From assembly GCA_946479475.1 (NCBI GenBank), contig CAMLGG010000013.1, positions 1 to 38,078 of the forward strand: a DNA stretch of 38,078 nt. The letters are read 5' to 3'. Below are positions 22,737 through 32,614 of this stretch, one piece after another (position 1 is the first letter of the stretch; each line of letters starts with the position of its first letter). The notes beneath the pieces are model-generated. The model was not told the origin of the DNA. It was given only the letters and a program-made list of their open reading frames with translations, and searched no databases. The DNA is from an uncultured Ideonella sp. Lineage in GTDB: Bacteria > Pseudomonadota > Gammaproteobacteria > Burkholderiales > Burkholderiaceae. The translations under genes and the position numbers were made by a program.

Positions 22737-23966
22737 TCAAGCGAGGGTGACGCGTGCGAACTTGCGTTTGCCCACCTGGACGACGAATGTACCGGCAGGA
22801 AGTTTCAAGGCCTTGTCGGAAACGGCGACGCCGTCTACCCGCACTCCGCCCTGCTCGACCATGCGCAGGCCCTCGGTCGTGCTGGGCACCAGGTTCGCCG
22901 CCTTGAGCAGCGCCCCGATGGCAAACGGCGCTCCCGACAGCGTCACTTCCGGGATCTCGTCCGGGATGCCGCCGCGGGCACGGTTCTGGAAGTCGGCTTC
23001 GGCGGCGTCGGCTGCCGCCGCATCGTGGAAGCGCGTGGTGATCTCCTTGGCGAGCATCACCTTGGCGTCCTTCGGGTTGCGCCCGCCCTCGACCTCGGCC
23101 TTCAGCTTCGCGATCTCGGCCTCGGAGCGGAAGGACAGCAGGGTGAACCACTTCCACATCTGCTCGTCGCTGATCGAAAGGATCTTGGCGAACATGGTGT
23201 TGGCAGGCTCGGTGATGCCGACGTAGTTGTTCTTGGACTTCGACATCTTCTCGATGCCGTCCAACCCCTCCAGCAGCGGCATGGTCAGGATGCACTGCGG
23301 CTCCTGGCCGTACTCGGACTGCAGCGTGCGCCCCACCAGCAGGTTGAACTTCTGGTCCGTGCCGCCGAGCTCCAGGTCGCTCTTCAGGGCGACGGAGTCG
23401 TAGCCCTGCATGAGCGGGTAGAGCAGCTCGTGCACCGAGATCGGCGCGTTCTCGCGGAAGCGCTTGGCGAAGTCGTCCCGCTCCAGCAGGCGGGCGACCG
23501 TGTACTTGGCGGCCAGTTCGATCATGCCGCGCGCGCCCAGGGGGTCGCTCCATTCGCTGTTGTAGCGAATCTCGGTCTTTTCCGGATCCAGCACCAGGCT
23601 GGCCTGGCGGTAGTAGGTCTGGGCGTTGGCCTCGATCTGCTCCTTGGTCAGCGGCGGCCGGGTGGTGTTGCGGCCCGAAGGGTCGCCGATCAGGGAGGTG
23701 AAGTCGCCGATCAGGAAGATGACGCGGTGCCCCAGATCCTGCAGCTGGCGCATCTTGTTCAGCACCACCGTGTGGCCGAGGTGGATGTCGGGCGCGGTCG
23801 GGTCCAGGCCCAGCTTGATCCTCAGCGGCTGGCCGGTGGCCTCGGCACGCTGCAGCTTCTTCACCCAGTCGGCTTCGGGCAGCAGCTCATGGCAGCCGCG
23901 CAGGCTGACGGCCAGGGCATGCTGGACCTGGTCGCTCGGCGGGGCATCGCTCACGGTTTCGGGCAT
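22737..23966 (-). CDS. tyrS: Tyrosyl-tRNA synthetase
   Basis: A 409-residue class I synthetase that charges tRNA-Tyr. The HIGH motif is HLGH (62-65) in [18 protein letters not shown] and KMSKS is at 240-244 in [16 protein letters not shown]-terminal S4 RNA-binding domain carries [38 protein letters not shown]. The HLGH and KMSKS forms place it in the TyrZ-like branch rather than with E. coli TyrS (KFGKT). The ATG at 23966 has no obvious Shine-Dalgarno. It is divergent from the M23 peptidase gene across 281 bases, a common neighbourhood in Burkholderiales. Confidence 0.96.
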   Translation of the reverse strand: MPETVSDAPPSDQVQHALAVSLRGCHELLPEADWVKKLQRAEATGQPLRIKLGLDPTAPDIHLGHTVVLNKMRQLQDLGHRVIFLIGDFTSLIGDPSGRNTTRPPLTKEQIEANAQTYYRQASLVLDPEKTEIRYNSEWSDPLGARGMIELAAKYTVARLLERDDFAKRFRENAPISVHELLYPLMQGYDSVALKSDLELGGTDQKFNLLVGRTLQSEYGQEPQCILTMPLLEGLDGIEKMSKSKNNYVGITEPANTMFAKILSISDEQMWKWFTLLSFRSEAEIAKLKAEVEGGRNPKDAKVMLAKEITTRFHDAAAADAAEADFQNRARGGIPDEIPEVTLSGAPFAIGALLKAANLVPSTTEGLRMVEQGGVRVDGVAVSDKALKLPAGTFVVQVGKRKFARVTLA

Positions 23967-24247
23967 ACGGTCGTTACAGTTTGCTAACAGGGGATGGCCT
24001 TTGTAGGCCCTTGGCTATACTCGCGCGCACGTCCGGAGCGGGCTCCGATCCCATTCAGCGGATCGCCCCGCGCCGGACAAGCCCGGGGCCATCGCGATGG
24101 TGGCTGCCAAGCGGCGGATTCTACGGGCCGGCCCCCGCTCGGGGCGTACCGGCCCGGATATCTGGTCCCTCCGTCGAGCCGGTCCCGGCTCAAGGTCGGG
24201 CTTTGTCGGCCGATGGGCTGTCCTGACACAAGTTACTGACCGAAGCG
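23967..24247. other. 281-base divergent region between tyrS and the M23 peptidase gene
   Basis: TATACT at 24016-24021 is a good plus-strand -10 candidate, but no matching -35 lies 16-18 bases upstream. If used, it would give a leader of over 200 bases to the peptidase gene. Several GC-rich inverted motifs occur (for example GGAGCGGGCTCC near 24036), but I recognise no riboswitch or RNA gene. Confidence 0.35.
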
Positions 24248-25639
24248 ATGTCCGAAACCACCCGCGCCACCCTGACCAGCCTGGCCCTGGCCGCGCGAGA
24301 CGCCCTGCACGCCCACCGGCGTGGCCTGGCCGCCACACTGGCGCTGGCCCTGGCCGGCTTCGGCGTCACCGCCTTCGGCATCGCGCCGCTGGCGCCCGAC
24401 GCCGCCGAACTGCCCCGCCGCCTGATCACCGAGTCGGTCGAACCCGAAGGCCTGGCGGCCCAGATCGATGCCCTGGCCGAAGCCGGCATCGACCTGCGCC
24501 GCAGCGAGAACACCCGGGCCAGCGACACCGCTGACAGCCTGCTCAAGCGCCTGGGAGTGATCGACGCCGAGGCCGCGCAGTTCCTGCGCACCGACCGCGT
24601 GGCCCAGCGAGTGCTGACCGGCCGCGCGGGCAAGATGGTGTCCGCCGAGCTCGACGACGAAGGCCGCCTCGAGAGCCTCGTGGCGCGCTATCCGGCCGAG
24701 GACGACTCGTCGGCCTCGAACCTGCCCTCGCGCTTCAACCGCCTGACCATCCAGCGCGGCGCCGACGGCCGCTTCAGCACCAAGCTCGAGACGGCACCGC
24801 TGGAATCGACCACCCGCCTGGCCGGCGGCGAGATCCGCAGCTCCCTCTTCGCGGCCACCGACGAGGCCGGCATCCCCGACGCGATCGCGGTGCAGATGGC
24901 CGAGATCTTCTCCGCGGACATCGATTTCCACCGCGAGCTGCGCAAGGGCGACGACTTCGCCGTCGTCTACGAGGCCCTCACCGCCGACGGCGAGCCGATC
25001 ACCTGGAACCAGGGCAGCGGCCGGGTCCTGGCGGCCGAGTTCGTCAATGGCGGCAAGACCTACCAGGCCGCCTGGTACCAGGGTGCCAACGGCAAGGGCG
25101 GCTACTACGACTTCAACGGCGAGAGCAAGCGCCGCGCGTTCCTGGCCAGCCCGATGGAGTTCTCGCGCGTCACCTCCGGCTTCTCGATGCGCTTTCATCC
25201 GATCCTGAAGACCTGGCGGGCCCACCTGGGCACCGACTACGGCGCCCCGACCGGCACGCCGGTCCGCGCCGTGGGCGACGGCATCGTCGATTTCGCCGGC
25301 TGGCAGAACGGCTACGGCAACGTGGTGGTGATCCAGCACGCCGGCGGCCGCTCCACGCTGTACGGCCACCTTTCGCGCATCAACGTGAGGCGTGGCCAGC
25401 GCGTGGATCAGGGCCAGAACGTCGGCAATGTCGGCGCCACCGGCTGGGCCACGGGCCCGCACCTTCACTTCGAGTTCCGCGTCAACGGCCAGCACCAGGA
25501 TCCGCTGAAGATCGCCAAGGCCGCCGAGACGGTGGCGCTCGATGCTTCGCAGAAGCCGCGCTTCCTGCAGCTCGCTGCGGGCCTGAAGACGCAATTGACT
25601 GCCGCCGACGAACTGCGCGGCGTAGCGAACGCCGAATAA
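24248..25639 (+). CDS. M23 (LytM-type) murein DD-endopeptidase, MepM-like
   Basis: A 463-residue envelope protein that should cut peptide crosslinks in peptidoglycan. A membrane anchor or uncleaved signal lies at about residues 25-46 after a basic N terminus. The middle region (190-300) has the MepM-type domain (FHRELRKGDDFAVVYEALTADGEPI). The C-terminal M23 domain carries the zinc ligands His326 and Asp330 (AHLGTDYGAP) and His405/His407 (GPHLHFEFRVNG). All catalytic residues are present, so it is predicted to be an active enzyme and not a degenerate EnvC/NlpD-type activator. It is followed 17 bases later by anmK, linking murein cutting to murein recycling. Confidence 0.94.
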   Translation: MSETTRATLTSLALAARDALHAHRRGLAATLALALAGFGVTAFGIAPLAPDAAELPRRLITESVEPEGLAAQIDALAEAGIDLRRSENTRASDTADSLLKRLGVIDAEAAQFLRTDRVAQRVLTGRAGKMVSAELDDEGRLESLVARYPAEDDSSASNLPSRFNRLTIQRGADGRFSTKLETAPLESTTRLAGGEIRSSLFAATDEAGIPDAIAVQMAEIFSADIDFHRELRKGDDFAVVYEALTADGEPITWNQGSGRVLAAEFVNGGKTYQAAWYQGANGKGGYYDFNGESKRRAFLASPMEFSRVTSGFSMRFHPILKTWRAHLGTDYGAPTGTPVRAVGDGIVDFAGWQNGYGNVVVIQHAGGRSTLYGHLSRINVRRGQRVDQGQNVGNVGATGWATGPHLHFEFRVNGQHQDPLKIAKAAETVALDASQKPRFLQLAAGLKTQLTAADELRGVANAE

Positions 25640-25656
25640 GTCCCTACCATCGGCCG

Positions 25657-26790
25657 ATGGCTCTGTTCATCGGCTTGATGTCCGGCACCTCGCTGGACGG
25701 GGTGGATGGCGTTCTCGCGCGCTTTCCCGACGATTCCTCACGCCATGCGATCGAGGTGCTGGCGCATGCGCACCGGCCTTTCGCGGCAGGGCTGCGTGAC
25801 GAGTTCCTGGCCCTGAACCGGCCCGGCGGCCACGACGAACTGCACCGTTCGATGCTGGCTGCCAATGAGCTCGCGCGGGTCCAGGCCGAGGTCGTGCAAG
25901 CCTTGCTGCAGGCCGGTGGCCGCCGCCCCGCCGAGGTGGAGGCGCTCGGTTCGCATGGCCAGACCGTGCGCCATCGGCCCGGCGAGTTCGACGGCACGGG
26001 CTACACGGTTCAGCTCAACGCGCCGGCCTCGCTGGCCGAGCTGACGGGCATCACGGTGGTGGCCGATTTCCGAAGCCGCGACGTCGCCGCGGGCGGACAG
26101 GGCGCGCCGCTGGTGCCGGCCTTCCATGCTCAGGTCTTCGGGCGTCCCGATTCACCGCGCGCAGTGCTGAACCTCGGCGGCATCGGCAATCTCACGCTGC
26201 TGCCGGCGATGAACGACACGCCTGCCCAGGTGCGCGGCTTCGACTGCGGCCCCGGCAACGCGCTGATGGACCACTGGGTCCATCGCCACCTGGGCCAGGC
26301 GTTCGACGACGAGGGCCGCTGGGCTGCGGGCGGCCAGGTCTTGCCAGCCTTGCTGGACGCGCTGATGGCAGAACCCTACCTGCAACGCCCGCCGCCCAAG
26401 AGCACGGGGCGGGATCTCTTCAACCCGGAGTGGCTGGCAGGGCGCCTGGCCGGCTTCGAATCGGCATCGCCGCGGGACGTGCAGGCGACCCTGGCCGAGT
26501 TCACCGCCGGCTCGGCCGTGCAGGCGCTGCAGCGCGAGGCGCCGGGGGGTGCCGAGCTGCTGGTGTGCGGCGGAGGTGCGTTCAATGCCCACCTGATGTC
26601 GCGCATGGCATCGCTGCTGCCTGGCTGGCACGTCGGCTCCACCGCCGAGGCCGGCCTGCCGCCGCTGCAGGTCGAGGCCGCCGCCTTCGCCTGGCTGGCC
26701 CGCTGTGCCCTGTCGGGCCAGGCCGGCAACCGGCCGGAGGCCACCGGTGCCAAGGGCCCGCGCGTATTGGGCGCCGTGTACCCCGCCTGA
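25657..26790 (+). CDS. anmK: Anhydro-N-acetylmuramic acid kinase
   Basis: A 377-residue sugar kinase of murein recycling. It opens the 1,6-anhydro ring of anhydro-MurNAc and phosphorylates it to MurNAc-6-phosphate using ATP. Landmarks are the nucleotide-binding MSGTSLDGVDGVL (8-20), GSHGQTVRHRP (~107-117), ADFRSRDVAAGGQGAPLVP with the catalytic Asp, NLGGIGNLT, FDCGPGNALMD and the C-terminal LVCGGGAFN. Length is normal. It is 17 bases downstream of the M23 peptidase gene and is probably co-transcribed. Confidence 0.95.
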   Translation: MALFIGLMSGTSLDGVDGVLARFPDDSSRHAIEVLAHAHRPFAAGLRDEFLALNRPGGHDELHRSMLAANELARVQAEVVQALLQAGGRRPAEVEALGSHGQTVRHRPGEFDGTGYTVQLNAPASLAELTGITVVADFRSRDVAAGGQGAPLVPAFHAQVFGRPDSPRAVLNLGGIGNLTLLPAMNDTPAQVRGFDCGPGNALMDHWVHRHLGQAFDDEGRWAAGGQVLPALLDALMAEPYLQRPPPKSTGRDLFNPEWLAGRLAGFESASPRDVQATLAEFTAGSAVQALQREAPGGAELLVCGGGAFNAHLMSRMASLLPGWHVGSTAEAGLPPLQVEAAAFAWLARCALSGQAGNRPEATGAKGPRVLGAVYPA

Positions 26791-26931
26791 ACGAACGATC
26801 GAGCTGCGACAAGGCCGAAGCATTCGGAAACGGGCCGGCCCCTCTCGCACGGCAGGATCGCCGCTGTCACAGGGCGCGTCTTCGGAAGGCGCCCGCATCA
26901 GGCAGATTCCGTCGACAAGGAGGGTTCCCCC

Positions 26932-27699
26932 ATGCATCCATCCACTGCAGCCGCTGTTCGAACGCCGGCCGCGCGCGCCGGCTGGCCGCGCTCCGTCTGG
27001 GTCGTCATCTCGTTGCTCGTTGCCGCCGTCGCGGCACTGGGCGCCACGCTCGCCTGGCAGAGCCGCGCGCCGGCCGAGCCGGCGGTCCCGATGGCCCTGG
27101 CCGGCGGCCCGGCCGCTACTGACCCGGGCGTCCAAGCGGCGGCACCCGCCGAGGCGCCCCCCGCCGTACCCGTCGAGCCGGGTCAGAAGCCGCCGCCGGT
27201 GGCTGCCGGCCACGGCACGGCCAAGCCGCCTGCCCATGCCGCGGCGCCGACCGCCAGGGCACCGTCCACCACGCCAGGCGAGCAGGCCACGCCTGTCGCC
27301 ACCCGGCCGGCCGCGGTGTCGGTTTGCAACATTTGCGGCATCGTCGAGGCTGTCGAGCCGGTCCAGCGCCAGGGCAAGGCCACCGGGCTGGGTGCCGTGG
27401 CCGGCGGCGTCGTCGGCGGCGCCCTCGGCAACCGGATGGGCGCGGGCAGCGGCAAGACCGCCATGACGGTGCTCGGCGCGGTCGGTGGTGGGTTCGCCGG
27501 CAACGCGATCGAGAAGCGCGCCCGCAGCGAAACCGTCTACCGGGTGAAGGTGCGGATGGAGGACGGCAGCCAGCGCACGCTGACGCAGGCCCAGACCGTG
27601 GCCGTGGGAAGCCATGTGACGGTCGAGGGCGAGACCCTGAAGGTCACCACGCCGCCCGCCAGCGGCAAGTCCGGCCAGGGCGCCGGCTCCAGCGCCTAG
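26932..27699 (+). CDS. Glycine-zipper 2TM-domain envelope protein
   Basis: A 255-residue protein with an N-terminal membrane anchor (VWVVISLLVAAVAALGATLAW, ~24-44) and a ~75-residue Pro/Ala-rich linker. A short CNIC motif (SVCNICGIVEAVEPV) precedes a glycine zipper (GLGAVAGGVVGGALGNRMGAGSGKTAMTVLGAVGGGFAGNAIEK), as in 17-kDa surface antigen/SlyB-type proteins. The C-terminal part (YRVKVRMEDGSQRTLTQAQTVAVGSHVTVEG) resembles the small beta domain that follows the zipper in this family. The zipper is thought to insert into or span membranes. The CNIC cysteines might bind metal or form a disulfide. AAGGAGGG precedes the ATG. The gene is 141 bases after anmK; a separate promoter is possible. Confidence 0.88.
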   Translation: MHPSTAAAVRTPAARAGWPRSVWVVISLLVAAVAALGATLAWQSRAPAEPAVPMALAGGPAATDPGVQAAAPAEAPPAVPVEPGQKPPPVAAGHGTAKPPAHAAAPTARAPSTTPGEQATPVATRPAAVSVCNICGIVEAVEPVQRQGKATGLGAVAGGVVGGALGNRMGAGSGKTAMTVLGAVGGGFAGNAIEKRARSETVYRVKVRMEDGSQRTLTQAQTVAVGSHVTVEGETLKVTTPPASGKSGQGAGSSA

Positions 27700-27705
27700 G
27701 CGCCG

Positions 27706-28845
27706 TCAGCGCACGAAGCGGCCGCCTTCGGCGAGCTGCACCAGCTCGACGAACTTCGAGCCGCTCAGGTCGGCTTCGCTGAAGTCGACGCTCATGCCGG
27801 CCAGGCGCAGGCGCGTGGCGCGAATGGCCGCATGCAGGTGGGCCGGGCTCGCATCCTGCGAACGCCGCAGCACGCCGACGAAGATCGTCGCGTTGAGATA
27901 GCCCTCGAAGCCCGTGTAGTTGGGCTGGATCTGCTTCGTGCCGCACAGGCGGCGGTACTCCTGGGCAGCCGGCTCGACCTCCGACCAGGGGTAGGGCACC
28001 GCCTGGGCGACCACCAGGCCCCGGGCCTTCTCGGGACCGAGGATCGAAGCCACCGCATCGCCCGCGACGATGGACATGCCGTAGAAACCCGGCCGGTGGC
28101 CGGCCTGCGTCACCGCATCCATCAGGCCGGCGGCCAGCGGCGCGTTGAGGAACATGATGATCGCCTGCGGCGCCTGGGCGGCCAGCGTGCGGCCGATCTG
28201 TCCGACGTTGGCCCCGTCGTTGGCCACGGCGCCCACGCCGCGCAGCTGGTGCTGGCGCGACTCGAGCAGGGTGGTGATGGAGTGCACCACCTCTTCGCCG
28301 CCCGGGTTGGCCAGGTGGGCCACGGCGATCTTGTCGATGCCGAGCGTCAGGAGGTGATTGACCAGCACCTCCGCTTCGCGTCCGTACGTGGCGCGCACGA
28401 AGTAGGCCGAGCCCTTGGCCTTGGCCCGGGCTCCGTCACCCACCGCGTAGCCGCCGAAGCTGGGCAGGCCTGTCTCGCGCAGGGTCTGCGCGGCCGCCGC
28501 CGTCGTGCCGGAGCCGACGCAGCCGAGGAAGGCGCTGACGCGGTGGTCGCCGGCCAGGGCCTTGTAGTTGGCGATCGCCTTTTCCGGCTTGAGTTCGTCG
28601 TCCAGCGAGACGAGCTTGAGCGACTGGCCGTGCACGCCGCCAGTGGCATTGGCCTGGTCGAGCGCCAGCTGCATGCCCTGGTTCAGCGCCGTGATGGTCT
28701 TGCCGAGCGGGCCGCTGAGGACGGCGGACTGCCCCAGCAGCAGCTCGCCACGGGCTTGAGCGCGAACGGCGGGCGCGGCGGCCAGTGCAGCGGTGCCCAG
28801 GGCGGCCAGCAGCAACTGCCGGCGCGGGATGGTCGTGTCGTCCAT
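27706..28845 (-). CDS. Orphan ABC-type substrate-binding protein (second family member)
   Basis: A 379-residue exported protein of the LivK/Peripla_BP_6 type. The N terminus TIPRRQLLLAALGTAALAAAPAVRAQA has twin arginines before the hydrophobic core and could use the Tat route. Mature landmarks are LLLGQSAVLSGPLGKTITALNQGMQLALDQANATGGVHGQSLKLVSLDDELKPEKAIANYKAL and NYTGFEGYLNATIFVGVLRR. It shows the same overall plan as the protein encoded at 18964-20082, including a C-terminal end -GGRFVR / -GNRFVQ. No ABC permease or ATPase is nearby. GAGGAGAG precedes the start. It ends six bases from the convergent glycine-zipper gene. Confidence 0.92.
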   Translation of the reverse strand: MDDTTIPRRQLLLAALGTAALAAAPAVRAQARGELLLGQSAVLSGPLGKTITALNQGMQLALDQANATGGVHGQSLKLVSLDDELKPEKAIANYKALAGDHRVSAFLGCVGSGTTAAAAQTLRETGLPSFGGYAVGDGARAKAKGSAYFVRATYGREAEVLVNHLLTLGIDKIAVAHLANPGGEEVVHSITTLLESRQHQLRGVGAVANDGANVGQIGRTLAAQAPQAIIMFLNAPLAAGLMDAVTQAGHRPGFYGMSIVAGDAVASILGPEKARGLVVAQAVPYPWSEVEPAAQEYRRLCGTKQIQPNYTGFEGYLNATIFVGVLRRSQDASPAHLHAAIRATRLRLAGMSVDFSEADLSGSKFVELVQLAEGGRFVR

Positions 28846-28891
28846 GGAACTCTCCTCGCCGCAGTGTGACGGGGAGCGTCCGGACGGGCGT

Positions 28892-29401
28892 TCAGCTCCG
28901 GCGAACGCGCAGCAACTCGTCGAGCACCAGGCAGATCGCGCCGAGGGTGATCGCGCTGTCGGCCAGGTTGAACGAGGGGAAGGCCCGCCCGGCGTAATGC
29001 AGCTGGATGAAGTCGACCACGTAGCCGTGCATCAGGCGGTCCATCACGTTGCCCAGCGCGCCGCCCAGGATCATGGCGATCGCGAAACAGAAAAGCTTCT
29101 GCGACGGATGCTTCTTCAGCATCCACACGATCACGCCGGACGCCGCGATGCCCAGGCCGACGAAGAGCCAGCGCTGCCAGCCCGAGTGGTCCGCGAGGAA
29201 GTTGAACGCCGCGCCGGTGTTGTGGACCCGGACCACGTTGAAGAACGAGGTCACGACGCGACTCTCGCCGTACTGGAAGTCGCCCAGGATCAGCGTCTTG
29301 CTGAACTGGTCGAGCAGGATCACGACCAGCGCGACGCCGAGCCAGACCCACAGGCCCGGGCCCGAAGACGCGCCGGAGGCGGAAGGACGACGCGCCGCCA
29401 T
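28892..29401 (-). CDS. lspA: Lipoprotein signal peptidase (signal peptidase II)
   Basis: A 169-residue four-helix inner-membrane aspartyl peptidase that removes signal peptides from prolipoproteins after lipidation. Conserved boxes are [47 protein letters not shown] and [11 protein letters not shown], which carry the catalytic aspartates. The ATG at 29401 shares one base with the ileS stop (TGATG), the usual coupled ileS-lspA arrangement. The N terminus has ~15 extra polar residues before the first helix. With lolC-lolD in the same window, two steps of lipoprotein biogenesis are represented. Confidence 0.95.
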   Translation of the reverse strand: MAARRPSASGASSGPGLWVWLGVALVVILLDQFSKTLILGDFQYGESRVVTSFFNVVRVHNTGAAFNFLADHSGWQRWLFVGLGIAASGVIVWMLKKHPSQKLFCFAIAMILGGALGNVMDRLMHGYVVDFIQLHYAGRAFPSFNLADSAITLGAICLVLDELLRVRRS

Positions 29402-32259
29402 CAGGCCACCACCCGCTTCTCGCCGGAGCCGTGCAGGTTGCTGACGCAGCGGCCGCAGATGGCGGGATGGGCGGCATCGCTGCCCACGTCCTCGCGGTAG
29501 TGCCAGCAGCGCTCGCACTTGGGCGAGGTGCTGGGGGTGACGACGACCGACAGCACCGTGCCGTCGACCACCCGCACCGCCGAGGTGATGGTCACGAAGC
29601 GCAGGTCTTCGCCGAGCGAGTGCAGCAGTGCGGCATCTTCCGGCGGCGCGGTGATGGTGAGCGTGGCCTGCAGCGAAGCGCCGACGGCGCCGGTGGTTCG
29701 CACCGCCTCGATCTCCTTGTTGGCCAGGTCGCGGATCTCGCGCAGGCGCGACCACCTGGCCAGCAACGCTCCATCGGGCGTCGGCAGCGGCCAGTAGGTC
29801 TCGGTGAAGATCGTCTGCTTCGACGGCGTGCCGTGCGCGAAGACTGCCCAAGCCTCCTCGGCGGTGAAGCTGAGGAAGGGCGCCATCCAGCGCAGCATCG
29901 CCTGCGTGATGTGCCACAGCGCCGTCTGTGCGCTGCGGCGGGCCAGGCTCTTCGGCGCGGTCGTGTAGAGGCGGTCCTTCAGCACGTCCAGGTAGAACGC
30001 GCCCAGGTCTTCCGAGCAGTAGACCTGCAGCTTGGAGACCACCGGGTGGAACTCGTAGGCGGTGAAGTGCTTCAGGATCTCGGCCTGGAGCTCGCTGCAG
30101 CGCGCCAGGGCGTAGCGGTCGATCTCGAGCAGCTCGTCGCCGGGGACGGCGTCGGCGGCCGGATCGAAATCGCTGACGTTGGCCAGCAGGAAGCGCAGCG
30201 TGTTGCGGATGCGGCGGTAGGCATCGACGACCCGCGCCAGGATCTTGTCATCGCCGGCGATGTCGCCCGAGTAGTCGCTGGCGGCCACCCACAGGCGGAT
30301 GATCTCGGCGCCCAGCTTCTTGTTGATCTCCTGCGGGTCGATGCCGTTGCCCAGCGACTTGCTCATCTTGCGGCCCTGGCTGTCCACGGTGAAGCCGTGG
30401 GTCAGCAGGCCGCGGTACGGCGCACGGCCTTCCAGCGCGGATGCCAGCAGCAGCGAGCTGTGGAACCAGCCGCGGTGCTGGTCGTGGCCTTCCAGGTACA
30501 GGTCGGCCTCGGGGCCTTGCGCGTGGCTGGCGCCGTTCGGGTAGGCCTTGGCGTGGCTGCCGCGCAGCACGTGCCAGAAGGTCGAGCCCGAGTCGAACCA
30601 GACTTCGAGGATGTCGGTGCTCTTGGTGTACTTGGCCGCGTCTTCGGCGCCCAGGATCTCTTCGGCCGTCACACGGCTCCAGGCCTCGATGCCGCCCTTC
30701 TCGACGATGTCGGCGGCCTGGTCGAGGATCTCCATCGTGCGCGGGTGCAGCTCGCCCGAATCCTTGTGCAGGAAGAAGGGCAGGGGCACGCCCCAGCTGC
30801 GCTGGCGCGAGATGCACCAGTCGGGCCGGTTGGCGATCATGTCGCGCAGGCGGGCCCGGCCGTTCTCGGGGAAGAAGCCGGTCTGGTCGATCGCGTCGAG
30901 CGCCATCTGGCGCAGGGTCTTGGGCGCCTTGTCCCGGGTGAACACGCCCACGCCTTCGTCCATGCGGATGAACCACTGCGCGGCGGCGCGATAGATCACC
31001 GGCGTCTTGTGGCGCCAGCAATGCGGGTAGCTGTGGGTGATGGTCTCGGTGGCCAGCAGGCGCCCTGCGGCCTTCAGCGTGTCGATGATGACCGGCGCCG
31101 CCTTCCAGATGTGCTGGCCGCCGAACAGCGGCAGGGCGGCGGCGTAGGTGCCGTTGCCCTGCACGGGGTTCAGGATGTCGTTGTAGTTCATCCCGTGCGC
31201 CATGCACGAGTTGAAGTCCTCCACGCCGTAGGCGGGCGAGGAGTGGACGATGCCGGTGCCGTCGTCGGCGGTGGCGTAGTCGGCCAGGTAGACCGGGCTC
31301 AGGCGGTCGTAACCCGGGTCGACGTGCGCCAGGGGGTGCTTGAAGTGGATGCCGCCGAGGTTCTCCCCGAGCGTCGTGGCGACGACCTTGCCCTCCATGC
31401 CGTAGCGCGCGAGGCACTTCTCGACCAGCACGGCGGCGAGCACGAGGAAGCCCTTGGGGGTCTCGACCAGCGCGTACTCGATCTTCGGGTTCAGGTTCAG
31501 CGCCTGGTTGGCGGGGATGGTCCAGGCGGTGGTGGTCCAGATCACCGCGAAGGCATCGCCGGCCAGCGCCGGCAGGCCGAAGGCGGCGGCGAGGCGGTCG
31601 TTCTCGGCGCACAGGAAAGCCACGTCCAGCGTCTGGCTCTTCTTGTCGGCGTACTCGATCTCGAACTCGGCCAGCGAGGAGCCGCAGTCGAAGCACCAGT
31701 AGACCGGCTTGAGGCCGCGGTAGACGAAGCCGCGCTCGATCACGCGCTTGAAGGCGCGGATCTCGCCCGCCTCGTTCGCGAAATCCATCGTGCGGTACGG
31801 GCGGTCCCATTCGCCCAGCACGCCCAGGCGCTTGAAATCGGCCATCTGCTGGGCGATCTGCTCGGTGGCGTAGGCGCGGCTCTTCGCCTGCATGTCGTCA
31901 CGAGAGAGGTTTCTCCCGTGCTTCTTCTCGATCGCGTTCTCGATCGGCAGGCCGTGGCAGTCCCAGCCGGGCACGTACTGCGCGTCGAAGCCGGCCAGCT
32001 GGCGGGCCTTGACGATCATGTCCTTGAGGACCTTGTTGACGGCGTGGCCCATGTGGATCTGGCCGTTGGCGTACGGCGGGCCGTCGTGCAGGATGAACTT
32101 GGGCGCGCCGCAGCGGGCCTCGCGCAGGCGCTTGTAGGTGCCTTGTTCTTCCCACTGGCGGATCCAGCCGGGCTCGCGCTTGGCGAGGTCGCCGCGCATC
32201 GGGAAGGGCGTGTCCGGCAGGTTCAGCGTGCTGCGGTAGTCGGGGGTGGCTTCGGTCAT
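29401..32259 (-). CDS. ileS: Isoleucyl-tRNA synthetase
   Basis: A 952-residue class I synthetase. The HIGH motif is HMGH in [16 protein letters not shown] (~61-76) and KMSKS is at about residues 631-635 ([12 protein letters not shown]). The CP1 editing domain, with the W/T-rich [17 protein letters not shown], lies between. The C-terminal zinc domain carries [12 protein letters not shown] and CGRCVSNL. Length and zinc domain place it with the bacterial (type 1) enzymes, which are mupirocin-sensitive in general. It is directly coupled to lspA. The usual upstream neighbour ribF is separated from it by a plus-strand acyltransferase gene. Confidence 0.96.
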   Translation of the reverse strand: MTEATPDYRSTLNLPDTPFPMRGDLAKREPGWIRQWEEQGTYKRLREARCGAPKFILHDGPPYANGQIHMGHAVNKVLKDMIVKARQLAGFDAQYVPGWDCHGLPIENAIEKKHGRNLSRDDMQAKSRAYATEQIAQQMADFKRLGVLGEWDRPYRTMDFANEAGEIRAFKRVIERGFVYRGLKPVYWCFDCGSSLAEFEIEYADKKSQTLDVAFLCAENDRLAAAFGLPALAGDAFAVIWTTTAWTIPANQALNLNPKIEYALVETPKGFLVLAAVLVEKCLARYGMEGKVVATTLGENLGGIHFKHPLAHVDPGYDRLSPVYLADYATADDGTGIVHSSPAYGVEDFNSCMAHGMNYNDILNPVQGNGTYAAALPLFGGQHIWKAAPVIIDTLKAAGRLLATETITHSYPHCWRHKTPVIYRAAAQWFIRMDEGVGVFTRDKAPKTLRQMALDAIDQTGFFPENGRARLRDMIANRPDWCISRQRSWGVPLPFFLHKDSGELHPRTMEILDQAADIVEKGGIEAWSRVTAEEILGAEDAAKYTKSTDILEVWFDSGSTFWHVLRGSHAKAYPNGASHAQGPEADLYLEGHDQHRGWFHSSLLLASALEGRAPYRGLLTHGFTVDSQGRKMSKSLGNGIDPQEINKKLGAEIIRLWVAASDYSGDIAGDDKILARVVDAYRRIRNTLRFLLANVSDFDPAADAVPGDELLEIDRYALARCSELQAEILKHFTAYEFHPVVSKLQVYCSEDLGAFYLDVLKDRLYTTAPKSLARRSAQTALWHITQAMLRWMAPFLSFTAEEAWAVFAHGTPSKQTIFTETYWPLPTPDGALLARWSRLREIRDLANKEIEAVRTTGAVGASLQATLTITAPPEDAALLHSLGEDLRFVTITSAVRVVDGTVLSVVVTPSTSPKCERCWHYREDVGSDAAHPAICGRCVSNLHGSGEKRVVA

Positions 32260-32614
32260 GGCGGGGGCGCGCTCGTCGGCGGCGCTTGAGGGCAGTGCGG
32301 GCGGCGCGCGGCCTGCGCGCCGGGGCTCGGGCGACGCGTGCGGGTGCCGCGTCAGGCGAGGCGCTGAATTCGATCCCGCGTGGTCTGCCGGCGCGTGCAG
32401 GCGTGACCTTGCGCGAGGCGAAGGGTCTGCACGGGGTGGACGCGGGAGGAGGCCATGGGCCCGATTCTATGCGCGCACGGGGAACCGCCCCTCGCTGGGG
32501 CCGGTGGCGAGCGCTTACGGCTTGATCCAGCACTTGCAGCTCTTCCTGCAGTGTTTCAGGCCCGCCTCGGGAGAATCCGCGCCGGGAGGAGGCATCACAC
32601 CCGAGGATGTCCCA
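32260..32614. other. 355-base divergent region between ileS and the acyltransferase
   Basis: No gene is supported here. A minus-strand -10-like TAGAAT lies at about 32464-32469 and could serve ileS, but no good -35 accompanies it. The stretch just before the acyltransferase is less GC-rich (around 32515-32560). No T-box or other known leader is recognised upstream of ileS. Confidence 0.35.

Noticed and set aside
23967..24247. Small genes of ~81 codons on both strands between tyrS and the M23 gene
   Set aside because: Several overlapping frames of similar size exist on both strands, none with a ribosome-binding site or recognisable sequence; treated as non-coding.
27692..27703. Palindrome GCGCCTAGGCGC over the stop codon of the glycine-zipper gene
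   Set aside because: It has no loop or T-tract, and short GC palindromes are expected by chance at this base composition.
29431..32289. A 952-codon open frame on the plus strand, antisense to ileS and of the same length
   Set aside because: It mirrors ileS, whose synthetase motifs are complete. Its translation is low-complexity (Val/Ala/Arg/Asp/Gly-rich), typical of antisense frames in high-GC DNA.
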